Notes: a model not told the origin generated them from the letters alone. Shown: positions 12,901 through 25,100, numbered from the stretch's first letter. The stretch is DNA of 64,000 nucleotides from Lunularia cruciata (GCA_948567375.1 OX419762.1:7384001-7448000), one strand, 5' to 3'. Made by a program: numbers and translations.

Positions 12901-13670
12901 CTATGCAGTTATCTGAGCTTAAAAATACAGTCAGCATCACCTGATATTCAAGCAAAACATCGGTAGCGTTACAATATGATTCACTTCCACTTGTCTGAGG
13001 AGGTAAACCAGGCTATTCTTCGTATGACTCGCTGCTGAAGCTTGACCCTCATGCTAAAGATCGAATCTGCACTTACATTTACATATTTCATCTTGAGTAT
13101 TTACTTGAGTGCCGTGAGCGAAGTTCCTTTTTCCTATTTCCTGTAATTTGTAGACTGCAAGCTGCTGTACCTTCGTAATTCAAGTTACTGTTGAGTGTGA
13201 CGAAGTCCCTAAACCGACGGTGATACTGAAAAGCCTTGAAAGTAAAATCTTCGTCAGAGGCATATAAACCAAGCGTTGGGAGGCATAATATACTGAGACG
13301 ATGAAACTTTAAGCTGTAAGACTGGTATCAAATCGAGTTGACAGTACACATAAAACTCCGGATGCACAAGGTTCTCCAGAAAGGTATATTTACGGACTTT
13401 ACGCCATCCTAAAAGACTTTGATCTTTACAAATGCACCTTTTATGTAAGTAAATCTTATATGCAGATGAGATTTACCCCTAAATGTAGCTCACAGCTTGA
13501 AACATATAAAGAACCCCAACCTAATCTCGCAGAGACAGGCCAAGTAGGGGTGACAAGTGGAAAGGGAAAAATAGCTTCACGATCGGGCATTTGCGGCACC
13601 AGGGTCTCGACCTCAACAAGGTCCTTGACATCGTGTGCCGTTTCACTTCCAAGAAATAAAGTGCTAAGAA
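9932..13670. other. LST8 3' region and intergenic DNA; no supported gene
   Basis: This 3.7-kb stretch has ordinary base composition and only short frames on both strands, the longest about 136 codons, overlapping the LST8 end as a shadow. The frames near 10625-10969 and 11286-11630 (minus) and 11395-11598 (plus) overlap one another and have no motif. The LST8 3' UTR probably covers the first few hundred bases, including a GAAGAAGAAG-rich run near 10197. The segment up to 13670 is likely to include the INDH 3' UTR. I see no RNA gene. Confidence 0.5.
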
Positions 13671-15998
13671 TTATTTTATAACTATCTGTGGTCCTGCTGA
13701 CCCGTCTGAGGATGACCACTCTGCTAGTTTAGCTTCAATTCGCTTTGCAATGTTCTTGTATATAAGGGCTATCTCACTGGTTGGGGAAGAAGCAACCAGA
13801 GGAGCCCCTTCGTCTGATGTTTCTCTTATGGTCATGTGCAACGGCACCTGCAACCACCCTCGCAAAGTCACCAGTAAGAACCTTGGTCAACCTTCAAAAG
13901 AAACTGTACGTAATTAGCTGGTAGCTTGAATAACGAGGAAGTAAAACATCTACCTCTCCAAGAAACTCCATCCCCATTTCCTGTGATGTCAAATGCGCTC
14001 CTCCATGACCAAATACATCGGACCTCTCTCCACATTTAGGACACTTAAAGAAGCTCATGTTTTCGATGAGACCTAGCATCTGCAATCCACAACTTTACCA
14101 TCAGATCGGGAGTTCTTTTAAGATAGTCCATGCAGATCAAGTAAGTGGTGAAGTACGAGAGTGAATTTCACTAAACATAAGCATGACGACACCGGACAAC
14201 TTGCTGGGCTTCATCGCATAAGCTGAAGTTTACAACTATGCGCTTCAGACCGTTAGTATAACAAAACTCTCAACTGATAACTTGTAGGACAAAAGAGGAA
14301 GCAAAACTTACAGGAACGTCCACCTTTTGAAACATAGTCACACCTCGGCGTGCATCGACGAGAGCAAGGTCTTGAGGAGTAGAAACTATAACAGCTCCTG
14401 GAGAACAGACACAGACGAAGTGGGTCATGAGTGAAATGAAACCCCTACAATTTCAGTTCAAAACGGCTCTGCTCGAATATGGCAAAACGTCTCCCTCGAC
14501 AACATACCTGCCAACGGAAGCCGCTGAGATATGGATATTTGAGCATCACCGGTGCCAGGAGGCATGTCGACGACCATAACGTCAATTTTACCCCATGCAG
14601 TTCCTCTCATTAGCTTTTCCAACGCACTCATCACCTGAAATGTGATTTTGCCACTGAAACAAGAGCTCAACACAAAGTAGTTTAAACTTACGAAACGATC
14701 AGAGGCTTTAAGTGAAGTAGTATGGATTGAAAAGCAACAGCCTATGGTCATTCAATGAAGTAATCAGTTTGACTGTAAGGTAATACTTGTACAGATAATG
14801 CCAGACCTGAGGAGAACGTCTCTGGAGGAGGCTATCTAACTGCAGAAGCTGCAGCAACTGGGGGAAGGCTTTCCTACCATTGGCCCTCTCCACACTGCTG
14901 GAGCGTCCTTTTCCATCAGAAATCCCATGGACATACACTTAACGCCAAAGTTCTCCAACGGAAGCATTTGTGAATCTGTCATGAAAAGTAGATAGGTAAT
15001 GAGTTCCAGGGACCCCTGTATGAAAAGGTCCGTTTGAGGGACAATGCATTTGGAAAAATTAAGCAACCAAGTCAACATCTCAGCACCTAATACAGCACCC
15101 CACTCCTTGACGTTGCTTCACTCATTGCTTCAACATTCCTTCTCAGAAGTTCCTACAAGCACTGAAAATAGTGACCTGCATCCAGTTGTGGACGTCCATG
15201 AAGCTTCATTAGTGTTGGTATTGAAGGCCCGTACACATCCGCATCAAGCAAGCCAACTCTCAGCTTACACTCCAAAGCCAAAGCTACGGCAAGATTAACT
15301 GCAAATAAACAAGTCCACAAGTCAGCATAAATTGAGTTGACATCAAAGAGACCCAATGCCCTCAGGTTTTTCTGCTTCATACCAGTAAAGTGTCACGGAC
15401 AGAATACATCAGATGAGAGGGATAAGGTTTTAATTCTAACATATTTCTCTGTAATAACTCACCATCTACAACAAATCACATATGGTAAGAACAAACGCTA
15501 GGGGAGGAATATTAAACGTGAGGAGAAGCAGATAGAATTCAGTAGACTAAACCCTAAACCCTCCATACTTGAAAGAGATTTTCGGCTTTGGAAGAAACTC
15601 CAGAAATTTAAGCACAGCAAGATCAATGAGAGTTGATGAGAGCAAACCTGCAGTGGTCGATTTCCCCACCCCACCCTTTCCAGACGCGACAGCAATTATA
15701 CTTTCAACGCCTCCCACGGCCAGCCGACTCATTGGCCTTCCGCGTGGACTGCTGGAAATGCTGCGCCTCCATAGTATACTACTCTGCAAAGGTTCAAGAA
15801 ATAATCCGGCTGACCTATTAGTTCAATCTAAAACCTTGGACAAGCACAAAACTAGAAAATGCACTGAGCAGCCATGTCAATCGTCCTTCGAAATACACTT
15901 GAGAATAGAAGGAGTAAACAGGGCACCTGCGCAAAGGAGGAAGAAGCTCTCAACATCGACAGGTACACAGAGGCCAAGTATTTGCACCTCCTCGCCAT
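13671..15998 (-). CDS. INDH: INDH/Ind1 (NUBPL-type) mitochondrial Fe-S P-loop NTPase for complex I assembly
   Basis: Eight exons join in frame with GT-AG introns: 15998-15927, 15783-15648, 15298-15176, 14975-14878, 14634-14508, 14397-14312, 14079-13954 and 13847-13671. They give about 314 residues. Exon 1 begins [15 protein letters not shown], an Arg- and Ser-rich presequence typical of mitochondrial import. Walker [10 protein letters not shown] lies at residues 59-67. [40 protein letters not shown] and [20 protein letters not shown] follow in the order known for Mrp/NBP35 family proteins. The CPKC pair at residues 227-230 is the [4Fe-4S]-binding motif. Known plant, yeast and human members deliver Fe-S clusters to, or otherwise assist, NADH dehydrogenase. 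The match to the INDH subgroup rests on the VWRGPM and [13 protein letters not shown] segments and the presequence. The chloroplast relative HCF101 carries extra domains that are absent here. All exon phases close, so the gene looks functional. Confidence 0.93.
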
Positions 15999-15999
15999 T

Positions 16000-16540
16000 T
16001 TATCTTCTAAATTCGTCCTCGGCTCTAATCGTCACGACCATTATACCAACAGGTCGGACATTCTCACCTAAATCTAAAAGAAGATTCCAATCATTAGCAG
16101 TATTCAATAGTCTCACTGAGGAAATGCGAAAAGAAACTGAGGCGATGAAAATCACGATGTTGATATGTATCAGTAGACCAGCGAAGACTATTTGTCTGGC
16201 CTATGACTGGCAATTCTCTTCCTAAAGCGATTTGACGCAAAAACTCAAAAATTACTTTCAAAGAAACTGTCTTAAGCTATCGTATTTTGCTTGGTCGTAC
16301 AGAAATACTCACGTTTCCGATACAGAACGCAGTCGATTTGTTTAGCAGGCAATATACTCAAGAGATCAATGGATGGACCGATCACGGAGCAATCAAAATC
16401 TCTCGAGACCAATCTATTTCTTGTTTCCACCATTACCCATTGATTTTAGATTACTGCGTCACTAAAGTACGTGGTTATAGATTGACGACGTGAACCAAGG
16501 AGGATGACGTGGTTCATACAGGCAACGTCGATAGAACACG
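16000..16540. other. Upstream region of INDH; no other gene seen
   Basis: This contains the INDH leader and promoter. A plus-strand frame at 15569-16225 spans it but is antisense to the INDH exons and has no recognisable content. No clear TATA box is visible on the minus strand. Confidence 0.35.
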
Positions 16541-16549
16541 TAGTGGGAA

Positions 16550-16790
16550 GGGCGACCGTGTAGAGAAAACGCCGGATGAGAAGACCCATCAAACCTTACA
16601 AGGGAGAGACATAAAAAGTAAAATGTGGCTAAGTCTCAATAGAGTTTATACGAGAAATCGAAAAGGAAAGGACTACCATGTAAAAGAAATGAAGGATGGG
16701 AAGACCCCATCAAGCCTTACAAGAGGGAGATGAAAAAGGTAAAATGGAGGGAAGCCCCAATAGCATTTATATGAGAAATCTGCCCCATTG
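16550..16790 (-). repeat. Two tandem copies of a repeat-family 3' tail
   Basis: Two adjacent related segments, about 16550-16655 and 16656-16790, share in plus-strand order the blocks GAAGACCC, ATCAA(A/G)CCTTACAAG, GGGAGA, AAAGTAAAATG or AAGGTAAAATG, and AGAGTTTATACGAGAAATC or a near variant. The same tail occurs inverted near 21955-22060 and 38548-38660. It abuts the coding-like part of the element copy at 16717-17253, so it is the 3' end of the same repeat. Confidence 0.6.
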
Positions 16791-17253
16791 CCCCTAAGAT
16801 ATCTGAGCTATGCAAGTTGTGTAGTTTACAAACAACATGAACATCCGAAGAAACATCACCTAGTGTGATTGTTCTTGTATGGATTGCACCAACCACTACA
16901 CTCCGAAAAGTAATGGACACACGTTGTCTAAAATATAATACAAAGTATGAGAGTGAGAGTGATATTCCTTGGTGCCTAACATGATAAGCTCTCATGCACT
17001 TCCTAACAAATGTGTCAAACGGCATGTTCATTGCTCCATATAACTCCTAGGCTAGAGGAACAAAGAGGTGACCTTGCTGCATGCCCCTATACTTGGAAAC
17101 CTTGCGACTTGTTGCTACACTTGCTGCCCATCTAGGGGGATGGGTAATCACTCCTTCTGATATTATATCTCGCGTAGGGTTTGTAACCATGATATCCACT
17201 ATTGTCACATGATACAAGAAATCTGCCCTATTGCACTTAAGATATTCGAGCAA
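16717..17253 (-). pseudogene. Repeat element copy 1: degenerate retroelement-like C-terminal reading frame
   Basis: One minus-strand frame is open for about 179 codons, broken by one TAG near 17047. It reads VDIMVTNPTRDIISEGVI, PRWAASVATSRKVSKYRG, QQGHLFVPLA, stop, ELYGAMNMPFDTF, LSYFVLYFRQRVSI and IHTRTITLGDVSSD. The order DV-V-NP, then Ala-rich, K-x-x-KY, FVPLA-E-x-G and RQRVS-A-QR resembles the segment that follows reverse transcriptase in some plant, algal and animal retroelements. I know that pattern from memory only. A second, more decayed copy sits next to it and related copies lie at 20490-22160. Confidence 0.5.
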
Positions 17254-17648
17254 TGCAACTGCTGCGGTCTACAAATAACCGGAACATCCTGAAGAAGCAT
17301 CACTTAGTGTAATTACTCTCTTATGGATTGCACTTGCCACTATCCTTTGGAGAGCAATGGACACATGTGTCTAAAATATATTGCAAAGTATGAGGGTGAG
17401 AGTGGTACCTCTGGCACCTACCATGATAAGTTCTCGTGCACTCCTTGACAAATATTTCAAACATCGTGTCCATAGTTCCATATAACTCCAAAGCTAGAGG
17501 AACAAAGAGGTGACATCATGCATGCCCCTATACTTGGAGACCTTGCAACCTGCTGTTGCACTCGCCGCCCATCCAAGGGGTGGGTAACCATTCTCTTTGA
17601 AACTGTATCCCATGTATGGTCTGTGATCATGACATCCGCTAAAATCAC
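17219..17648 (-). pseudogene. Repeat element copy 2, tandem to copy 1 and frameshifted
   Basis: This runs in the same order as copy 1: the ATCTGCCCTATTGCACTTAAG end, a GCATCACTTAGTGTAATTAC block, a GCAATGGACACATGTGTC block, CCATATAACTCC, GAGGAACAAAGAGGTGAC and CATGCCCCTATACTTGG. The reading frame (ILADVMITDHTWDTVSKRMV) shifts after about 30 codons. Spacing to copy 1 is about 440 bp, so this is a tandem partial duplication. Confidence 0.55.
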
Positions 17649-17649
17649 C

Positions 17650-20480
17650 CAATCATCTCAGACCAAGTACAGAACACCTTAATGAGAAACAAGAATATCG
17701 CTTTATCAATTTTCTAAAATTGTTTTCATGGGAGTAAATCTAGACTGAGAAGGCGGGGCGTGAGGATTTCACACGGCTCTAAGGGTTTAGTCCTTTTTAC
17801 CCATTGAGGTAACTTCTCTAGAAGAAGGCGAACCGCATAGAAAACAAGAACGATGGGACGATAGTATTATTTACAACGAGTGTGTTTGACAGTTTTCCTT
17901 GTCCGCTTTGCTGTCCTAAGCACGCCTTTGGAGATCGAAAAGGAAGGTCTAAGAGTTATCCCCATATTTTATGTTGTTTACAGTAGAATGTCATTATTCA
18001 TTGAGATAAAACAAAGTCATGTATAGATTCTAAAACATAGAAATTATTTTTCATTATATATATTTTTAAGTTATTGAGAAAATTATTTCCTGATTTTGAA
18101 GAGTCTTAGTCATTTGACTCTATTTAGAGTCAAATAAACCATATCAGATGGAAGAACTCTTTTCATTAAGATATTTTCTTAATAAAATATCATTGTTAAA
18201 ATACTTATATGAGGAAAATTATCAAGTAATAAAATAACATAAGAGAAAGAATACAGTAACATAAAACCACTGTTATATTATATTTGGACAGCACAAATAC
18301 TTTTGAATAAGGAAGCAGTCATAACGATCCTACGTCTTTCATGTTACTGGAGTGGATATTAAAGATGAGTATATTATGAAAATCAATGCTTATTACAACA
18401 CAATCATAACAAAATTTCAAATTATCCAGATTTGTTATATTTTTATATGTGTTGGATGTAATTTATTTTTGGTGAACAAACTAGATAGAAAATGTTTGAT
18501 ATATGTAAACATTATTATTATTACTGCTAATATCTGCACAATAGTCACATCTTTAAAATATAGATATAAATTTGGGGAGATGCAATTCAATAATTTTCTA
18601 TTTGATTTGGATGCTTTTGATCAGCCAAAGTGATAGAAAGTCGTAGGGAGTATTATTTATGGTGTTCTCTCTATATCTCCTCATTTTACAGCTTCTAATA
18701 AAATAAATGAGATTATTTTCAGGTAATTTTTATATCCACCTCTTTTTCTCATTTTTTACCGTCTAGACTTAGGGAATAAAGTTTGATATCATATCAAATA
18801 AAATACATGTAATATATTTGAAAAGATTTTTATAAGCTAGGTATGATTTTCATCATAATACGAGATTATTGAGATAATATCCAATATTATATTATCCCAT
18901 TTGAAATGTATGTCATATTCAATGCAAATATTAAAAAATCCAAAAATTTTAGATTATTATAAATTTATTTCCAAATACAAAAGTTTATAAATTTATGATA
19001 AAATGTTATTGATCATTTAAGTGAAGTAGTGAGAACTTGTAACTCAACAGCCTCTATGAAAAATCACATTGTTTGTTTCATAGAAATTGCATTTCATTTC
19101 TTAAATCTTTGAAAACAAAAAAAATATAATTCAATATAATTACACTTTTGAAGAAGAACACACAAAAAATATTAATCATGTATTTCAAGAATTAGACTCT
19201 TAAAACTAGATTTGTACTCTTATACATGTCTTGGAAGTATCATATGAGTAGTCCAATCAACCTTGACTTTTAATGGAACTATTATAAAATTAAGTATTGA
19301 GAATATATGGAATTAAGGATTAAAAGGTAATATAATTTAAATATTTTTTTTCTATTTTTTATAAAATTTAAATACAAATTTCAAAAGTGAGATCACAAGA
19401 AGTTATTTTATACACTAAATATTCCTTGTTGCCCAAAATATCTCAATTTTTGTGTAAATATAATTTTCATTTTATATAAATAATAATAATAATTTTATTA
19501 TTATCATTATTATTATTATATAAAATTTATGTTAGCATTTTAAACTTAATAAGCATGGTAAACATGATACTTATTCATCATATGATCTAAGAGATATCAC
19601 TATCTTAATAAATATAGACTTACTAAAAGAGGAAAATGAGTATCAAATATATAACCACTCTCAAGAAATGATAAAGAAAAAACTCTTATGAAGAATCTAT
19701 ATAAAAACCACATTAACTTATTTGAGTTACCAATGGGTTTATTGAAGGTAAGGTAACTTTGGTAGAATTATAAAATTCATGATTAGAAGATAATAAAGTA
19801 CTATTTTAACAAAATAGAATAAAATTTATAGTTCATAACTCTATCTTCTGTCACTATTTAATTAACAATAATAGTCTTTAGATTTCTAACTAACGTGCGT
19901 CCAATCCTCAACTAAGCTTGTTATGTATCCTAAACTCGGATATTTTAGTGAGGATAACAAAAGGCATAGCTTCCTAGATAAATCAAAATTTCAAATCATA
20001 AAATCAACTTACTCCACTAAAAAAAAGGCTACAATCTCATATCCAAAATTAAGGTATAAACTTAGATATTTTAGTGATGATAACAAAGGCTATTAGCTTG
20101 TTAGATAAACTGAATTTGCAAATCATAAAACCAAATTACTTCAATAATAAAAGGGGCTAAAATCTCATTTATCCAAAATTAAGGTAGAATCTTGTTTCTT
20201 AGATAATTATGAGTTAGCTCATTAATTATCTAAGACTAGATAAAACATGGGAAAATTTTTAACAACTATACTTTCATAATAAAAAATTTACAATTATCTT
20301 CTTCATAAGTTTTAGTATAGAATAATTTTCAACGGGTGTAAAATATTTGATGTATAAAAATTAATTAAAACTTCAAATTAGATGAAATATATAAGAACCT
20401 TCAATTTAAAATCTATCTAAGAGATAATTCTATTCAAATTTCTTTTTTAACATTTTGTGTTTGATCTCCATATCCAAATA
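17650..20480. other. Very AT-rich intergenic block
   Basis: This is dominated by A/T runs, with an (ATT)n/(AAT)n microsatellite near 19480-19528 and two related 100-bp segments near 19925-20030 and 20040-20180. The latter share the CTCGGATATTTTAGTGAGGATAAC and TTAGATATTTTAGTGATGAT phrasing and the ATCCAAAATTAAGGTA ending. Apart from the open frame at 18352-18633 no gene is supported. Base composition differs sharply from the gene-bearing flanks. Confidence 0.55.
18352..18633 (+). CDS. Small unidentified membrane-like ORF in AT-rich DNA
   Basis: The frame covers 93 codons from an in-frame GTG; the first ATG is at 18376, which leaves about 85 residues. It has two hydrophobic stretches, IIQICYIFICVGCNLFLV and CLIYVNIIIITANICTIV, separated by a short charged loop, then a hydrophilic tail ending FDLDAFDQPK. 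Two-helix hairpins of this kind occur in SLATT-like and other small membrane proteins, but no specific motif identifies it. In DNA this AT-rich, stop codons are frequent, so a run of this length is somewhat unexpected. It may be a fragment of a captured or decayed gene. No promoter or intron signals were assigned. Confidence 0.25.
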   Translation: MDIKDEYIMKINAYYNTIITKFQIIQICYIFICVGCNLFLVNKLDRKCLIYVNIIIITANICTIVTSLKYRYKFGEMQFNNFLFDLDAFDQPK

Positions 20481-20489
20481 TGTATAGGC

Positions 20490-20720
20490 TAGTGTAATCA
20501 CACGAAATGATGCTTCTTTGGATGTTCCAATAGTTTGTAGACTATATAATTTACATGGCTTAGATGTATTCTATTTACATAACTCACATGTTGTAGGTAC
20601 ATTTCTCTTACCAATACTATCAAGGTTTAACTCCATTTCACCTCATTTTTAATTATCATGTCCAGCTTGATGGTTTTCCCCTCCTTCTTGCTATCATATA
20701 CACGTGGTGTTCTTTTCCAT
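20490..20720 (+). repeat. Repeat element copy 3, 3' fragment
   Basis: The run GATGCTTCTTTGGATGTTCC, then AGTTTGTAGACTATATAATTT, CATGGCTTAGAT, TCTCTTACCAATACTATCAA and AGCTTGATGGTTTTCCCCTCC, matches in order the 3' part of the copy at 21860-22060. It is heavily diverged and followed directly by that fuller copy in the same orientation. Confidence 0.5.
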
Positions 20721-20819
20721 ATGTATAATATAAAACTTTATTAAAATAGTTTATACTAAATTTTAAAATTTTAAAATTTTCCATTCATTCAAGGGCAACC
20801 TTTGGCTGGCTACATACAT

Positions 20820-22160
20820 AACTTAGGCTAGCTAGGGCTCCAAGGATCAGGCCGGCAGCCAAAAGTGAGTGCTCTCTTCCAAAAGAAGGGGCTCTCTCAG
20901 CACCTCTACTTTCCTCCCATTTTGTGGTTGTTGATAGGCCATTTTGGAGACTTATGTGACCTAGGTGGAGGAAGGATCCTTTTCTCTCCAAGTGTTATTG
21001 TGGAAGACAAGAGATGGTTTATCTCCATGGGCATGGGAGGACCTTCCATCCTTTGCTTCACTACCATCAGATTGGACCAAAGGTTACAATCTTCCTTGAT
21101 AAAGCAACAATGTAAGCATATGCTACATTCTCTCTTAGTTGACTCTCCCATTCCTTGGGCCACTAGAGCACATCTTTGCTCTTGCTCCAACAAGGGTGTA
21201 GGCTCTTGGATCCTAGCTTGACCATGCATTAGGGCATTCCAACTCACACCAATCACCTTCTCTTTAGCCATGAGGTTTTGCTTAGGTTTGATCCACCCAT
21301 CTGCATCTTTGTTACTCACTTGTGAAAATGGTTCTACACTAAATTCAACAACGGTTTATATGACATGGTGTCCTTATGGAAGATAGAGGATAGCTACCCA
21401 TGATGCCATTAGAGATATAGTGTTTTCTATGGCACAAGAGAGTGGATACCTTGCTTGGAGAGAGCATTCATATTCTTTGCAGATGACATGTGTCATAGCA
21501 AACTTATACTTGGTCCAAGATGATAAGGTGATAGTGGCAGATGTTGTGGTTATAAACCCTACACATGATGCAATTTTGGAGGGAGTGATTAATAACTCAT
21601 CCTCTTGGATGGGCAGCACATAGAGTAGTAGCATGCAACATCTCCATATATGCAACAAGGTCATCTCTTTGTTCCTCTAGCCTTGGAGTTATATGGAGTG
21701 ATGGACATGGTTTTTGACACATTTATCAAGGAATGCGCAAGAGCTTATCATGTTAGACGCCAGGTGGTACCACTCTCACTCTCATACTTTGTAGCATACT
21801 TTAGATAGCCTATGTACATTGCTCTACAAAGAGCATTGGTTGATGCAATCCATAGGAGAGCAATCACTCTAGGTGATGCTTCTTTGGATGCTCTAGTAGT
21901 TTGTAGACCTTAGGACTTGCATAGCTTGGATATCTTAGGTGGTAGGGCAAATTTCTCATATCTATACTATTGGGACCTAGCCTCATTCTACCTCTTTTGT
22001 CTCTCCCTTGTAAGGCTTGATGGTATCTTCTCATCCTTCTTGTGTTCTATGTGGTCTCCTTTTTGTGCTTCCAAAGGAAAGCCCAAAAGCATGGCTTTAA
22101 GGGCGGAAATCATGAAGCTGGCTAGAGGACCTTTGAAGATAAAATGCAAAGTATAGAAAT
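20820..22160 (+). pseudogene. Repeat element copy 4: longest retroelement-like frame of the family
   Basis: One plus-strand frame continues from 20865 to 21623 with only two in-frame stops, near 21217 and 21388. It reads SIPWATRAHLCSCSNKGVG, FQLTPITFSLAMRFCLGL, THDAIRDIVFSMAQESGYLA, then DDKVIVADVVVINPTHDAIL. After a frame change it continues MDMVFDTFIKECARAYHVRR, LSLSYFVAYFR and IALQRALVDAIHRRAITL. The order resembles the post-RT region of some eukaryotic retroelements: a SW/LP-type segment, an R-x-RLGL-like segment, HD-x-RD, the DV-V-NP nuclease-like strand, FVPLA-E and QRVS-A-QR. No reverse transcriptase core is visible in this window. The 3' tail (21955-22060) is shared with the copies at 16.5 and 38.5 kb. 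Confidence 0.45.
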
Positions 22161-25100
22161 AGTCTTTAGGTGAATTGAAAATATAAAATATTTTAAGTAA
22201 TAAAATTTTCATGGGGACATGGATGATGGATGGAATTGCTTTTAGAGGTGAGAACAACAGATGGAACTACCTATGGGACAAGGATGATGGATGGAATTGT
22301 TTTTGGAGATGGAACCACATTTGTGATGGGGATGATGGACCAAGGACAAAGAAGATGGGTGATGAATGGAATTGTGTATGAAGACTCCGGATGATGAACA
22401 AAACTGCCTTTGGAGACAGGTTCTTTTGCCCCATGCATGAGGTGCGTGGCTTACCCTAACATTCAATTAAATTATTTCATTCAAAGTCATTATCTACTGT
22501 GTTCAAATTATTTTAAGTGGATATTACATGAGAAAATTTTGATTAGTTAATCACTAAAATAAAAAATCTGACAAAAAATAACAAATTTAAACATCATCTA
22601 ACTTTCAAAATTATTTTCAATAAATATACAATTCCTTCCTACATAAAATATAATTCAACTTTTATATGTAGAATAGTAAATTAAAAATAAATAAATAGAA
22701 TTAATGAATAAATTATATTTCTTAAATCCTAAATTTCTTATTCATATAAATTTTTTTGGAATCTAAAGAAAAGAAGATTTCATCCTATACAATGCTAAGG
22801 GCTAGACAAATAGTTAACGCTAAGGGAACTTATCTTGATGAAATGCAGGTAATATGCAATCAGTCTGCGGATTACGGATGTCTTGAGACATGCACCTTTG
22901 AAATAAAAAGAAAATATGAGTATATCTTAATATATATCATATGTGAAGTTGTATTTTAAATCTCCATTTTCTAAATTATTTCCATAGAATCTGATATGTT
23001 GATTAACAAACCTATTGAAAATATCTATGATAAATTTTTTATCAGTCAAATATTTAAAACTATAATCTAAGTTGTATATAGTTATATATTTAAGTTTTAA
23101 AATTTATTGAAGAAAATAGAGCTTTAAACATTGGGCCATGTAATGTAGAATGCAACCAAAATTAGTATCTTATTTAATTTTGAGATAATAATTGTTCAAT
23201 TTCTTGTATACCTTAAGGCTCCAAGCCCAATAAAAAGAGTATTAATTATAAGAGAATTCCACAATATGACCCTGTTTCTACTGGTATTTCACAATGTGAT
23301 CGTGTTAACGCGTATTCCACTGAGTGACCCTGTTTCGAATAAAGTAATAGTCTACCCGTGAACAAGAGTCCGCCCGAGTCGAAAATGAAATTGCCTCAGC
23401 TACTTTGCTCGTGCGTTCATAGATTCTACTTTGCGTGTAACATTCTCATATGTTGACCAAATGCTTTTAGTGGAACAATTCGCAGTCATACCCTACACGA
23501 TCCCATAAACTTAGTGTTTATTACTCTGTAAACGAACCATAGCCAAACAAAAATTCACTACATCTTACATCTGTAATGAAAGAGCACTTAGAGGCATATG
23601 TGGGAGGATTTTACTTTGATATGAAGCGTTTAATATGTATTTTGGAACTTCACTTCCACCGAGTATAAAATACTGCGACATCTCATTGAAGATCTGAAGC
23701 CAGTCGCTATAGACGGACCATCTCAAGGTGATAAGATGGCCTTTTGATTTCAAAATCCTTTAACTTTGGTTAATATGCATGAGACATCAAACGGAAAGTG
23801 ATTAAAAGCAATTTCATAAGAACCGTTTGTTCATAACGGTTGAGATGCACAAAATTTACATGAAACTTTTGCTATCATAGAGGTAGGCATGTATGTTGGG
23901 ATATCCCGTTTTGACACAAAGGGGGTTTCAGAAATAGGTGTAAGAAGTTTTGTATATTTTCGTACAGATTTTTCCGAAGCGTTTACTAAAATGGTATGGG
24001 GTGCGGGGTAGAAGAAGAGGACCCACTACGGACTTTCATCCATGTTTCTTATTATTAGCAAACTCCATAACAAATAGTTTGTAGGAAATAAAGGATATGG
24101 AGTTTTCGGATGGCACACTGTAAAGCACTGATTACAATTTAGAGTCAATAAAATGTCTGGTTTAGGGTGAATCTGGTTGCTGCCTATTGCCGTCCGGTGT
24201 AATGTGTTAATTTAGGAGGCCGTAGCTGCCTATAGCTGCCCGATGGTCCTGTTGGCATCCATAGCCGCTCGAGGCACCCATTGGTTCTGCATCCAAATGT
24301 GAGCTTGGATTGTAATCAAGTACTTGATCTCCTATTGCTAAATTTTTGTTTCCCTTTTGGAGTAAATTCCTCAACCTTCAATCGATTTCTTGGTTGTTGT
24401 AGGGCAACGCAGATCATTTTCCATAACTCATGCTATCTCCCTTGCCACACTAATCTATGGAAATGAAGAACCACACAAATGAAAAACTACAAAACACACT
24501 ATTTTAGTTTACTAATATGAGCATTTGCACACAAACAATGAATTTGAATTAAAATAGTTGAGAGCTGCATTTTGGATCCACCAAAATTTTTCATAAATCC
24601 CATTCTAAGAATCACCCACCAAAAAAAATGGGAACCCTCTCAAGAAGTCACATCACCTCTTCTGACAATCATTTATTTCAATACAACAATTCTAAACATC
24701 CATAATATAGCAATTAATTGTTATAAACGAACGCAACTTGCACTAGATACACCATAACAAAATTTACGAGATGTTCACTATTAGCACATCATCTCTTTAC
24801 AAAGTTCACTAAACATAATTAAGAAGTTTGTTATTTATCCCATCAACATCCATCAAAACTAGATTTGAAACCCCCTAGTCTTTTGTTCAAGAGTTACTCT
24901 TTGCGAGAAGATTTTGATTCTGGTTTTGGGTGACTTGCGGGCAGAGACTCATTCCATGTCAGGATAAAATAGGATCATATGGTGAAATAAATGTAAACAA
25001 GCTCATGTTGGGAAATACTGATAGAAACAAAATTATATTGTGAAATTGCTCCAATTATAAAGGCACTTACAACTCTATTTTATATATAAAATTATTTTGG

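Noticed and set aside
15545..15562. AAACCCTAAACCCT telo-box-like motif
   Set aside because: Two telomere-type units inside an INDH intron; too short for a telomere remnant and no sign of regulatory use.
15569..16225. 218-codon plus-strand frame
   Set aside because: Antisense to INDH exons 1 and 2; the minus strand carries the proven P-loop protein.
22216..22400. CRISPR-like array
   Set aside because: Units are imperfect, spacing is uneven and this is nuclear plant DNA; a minisatellite.
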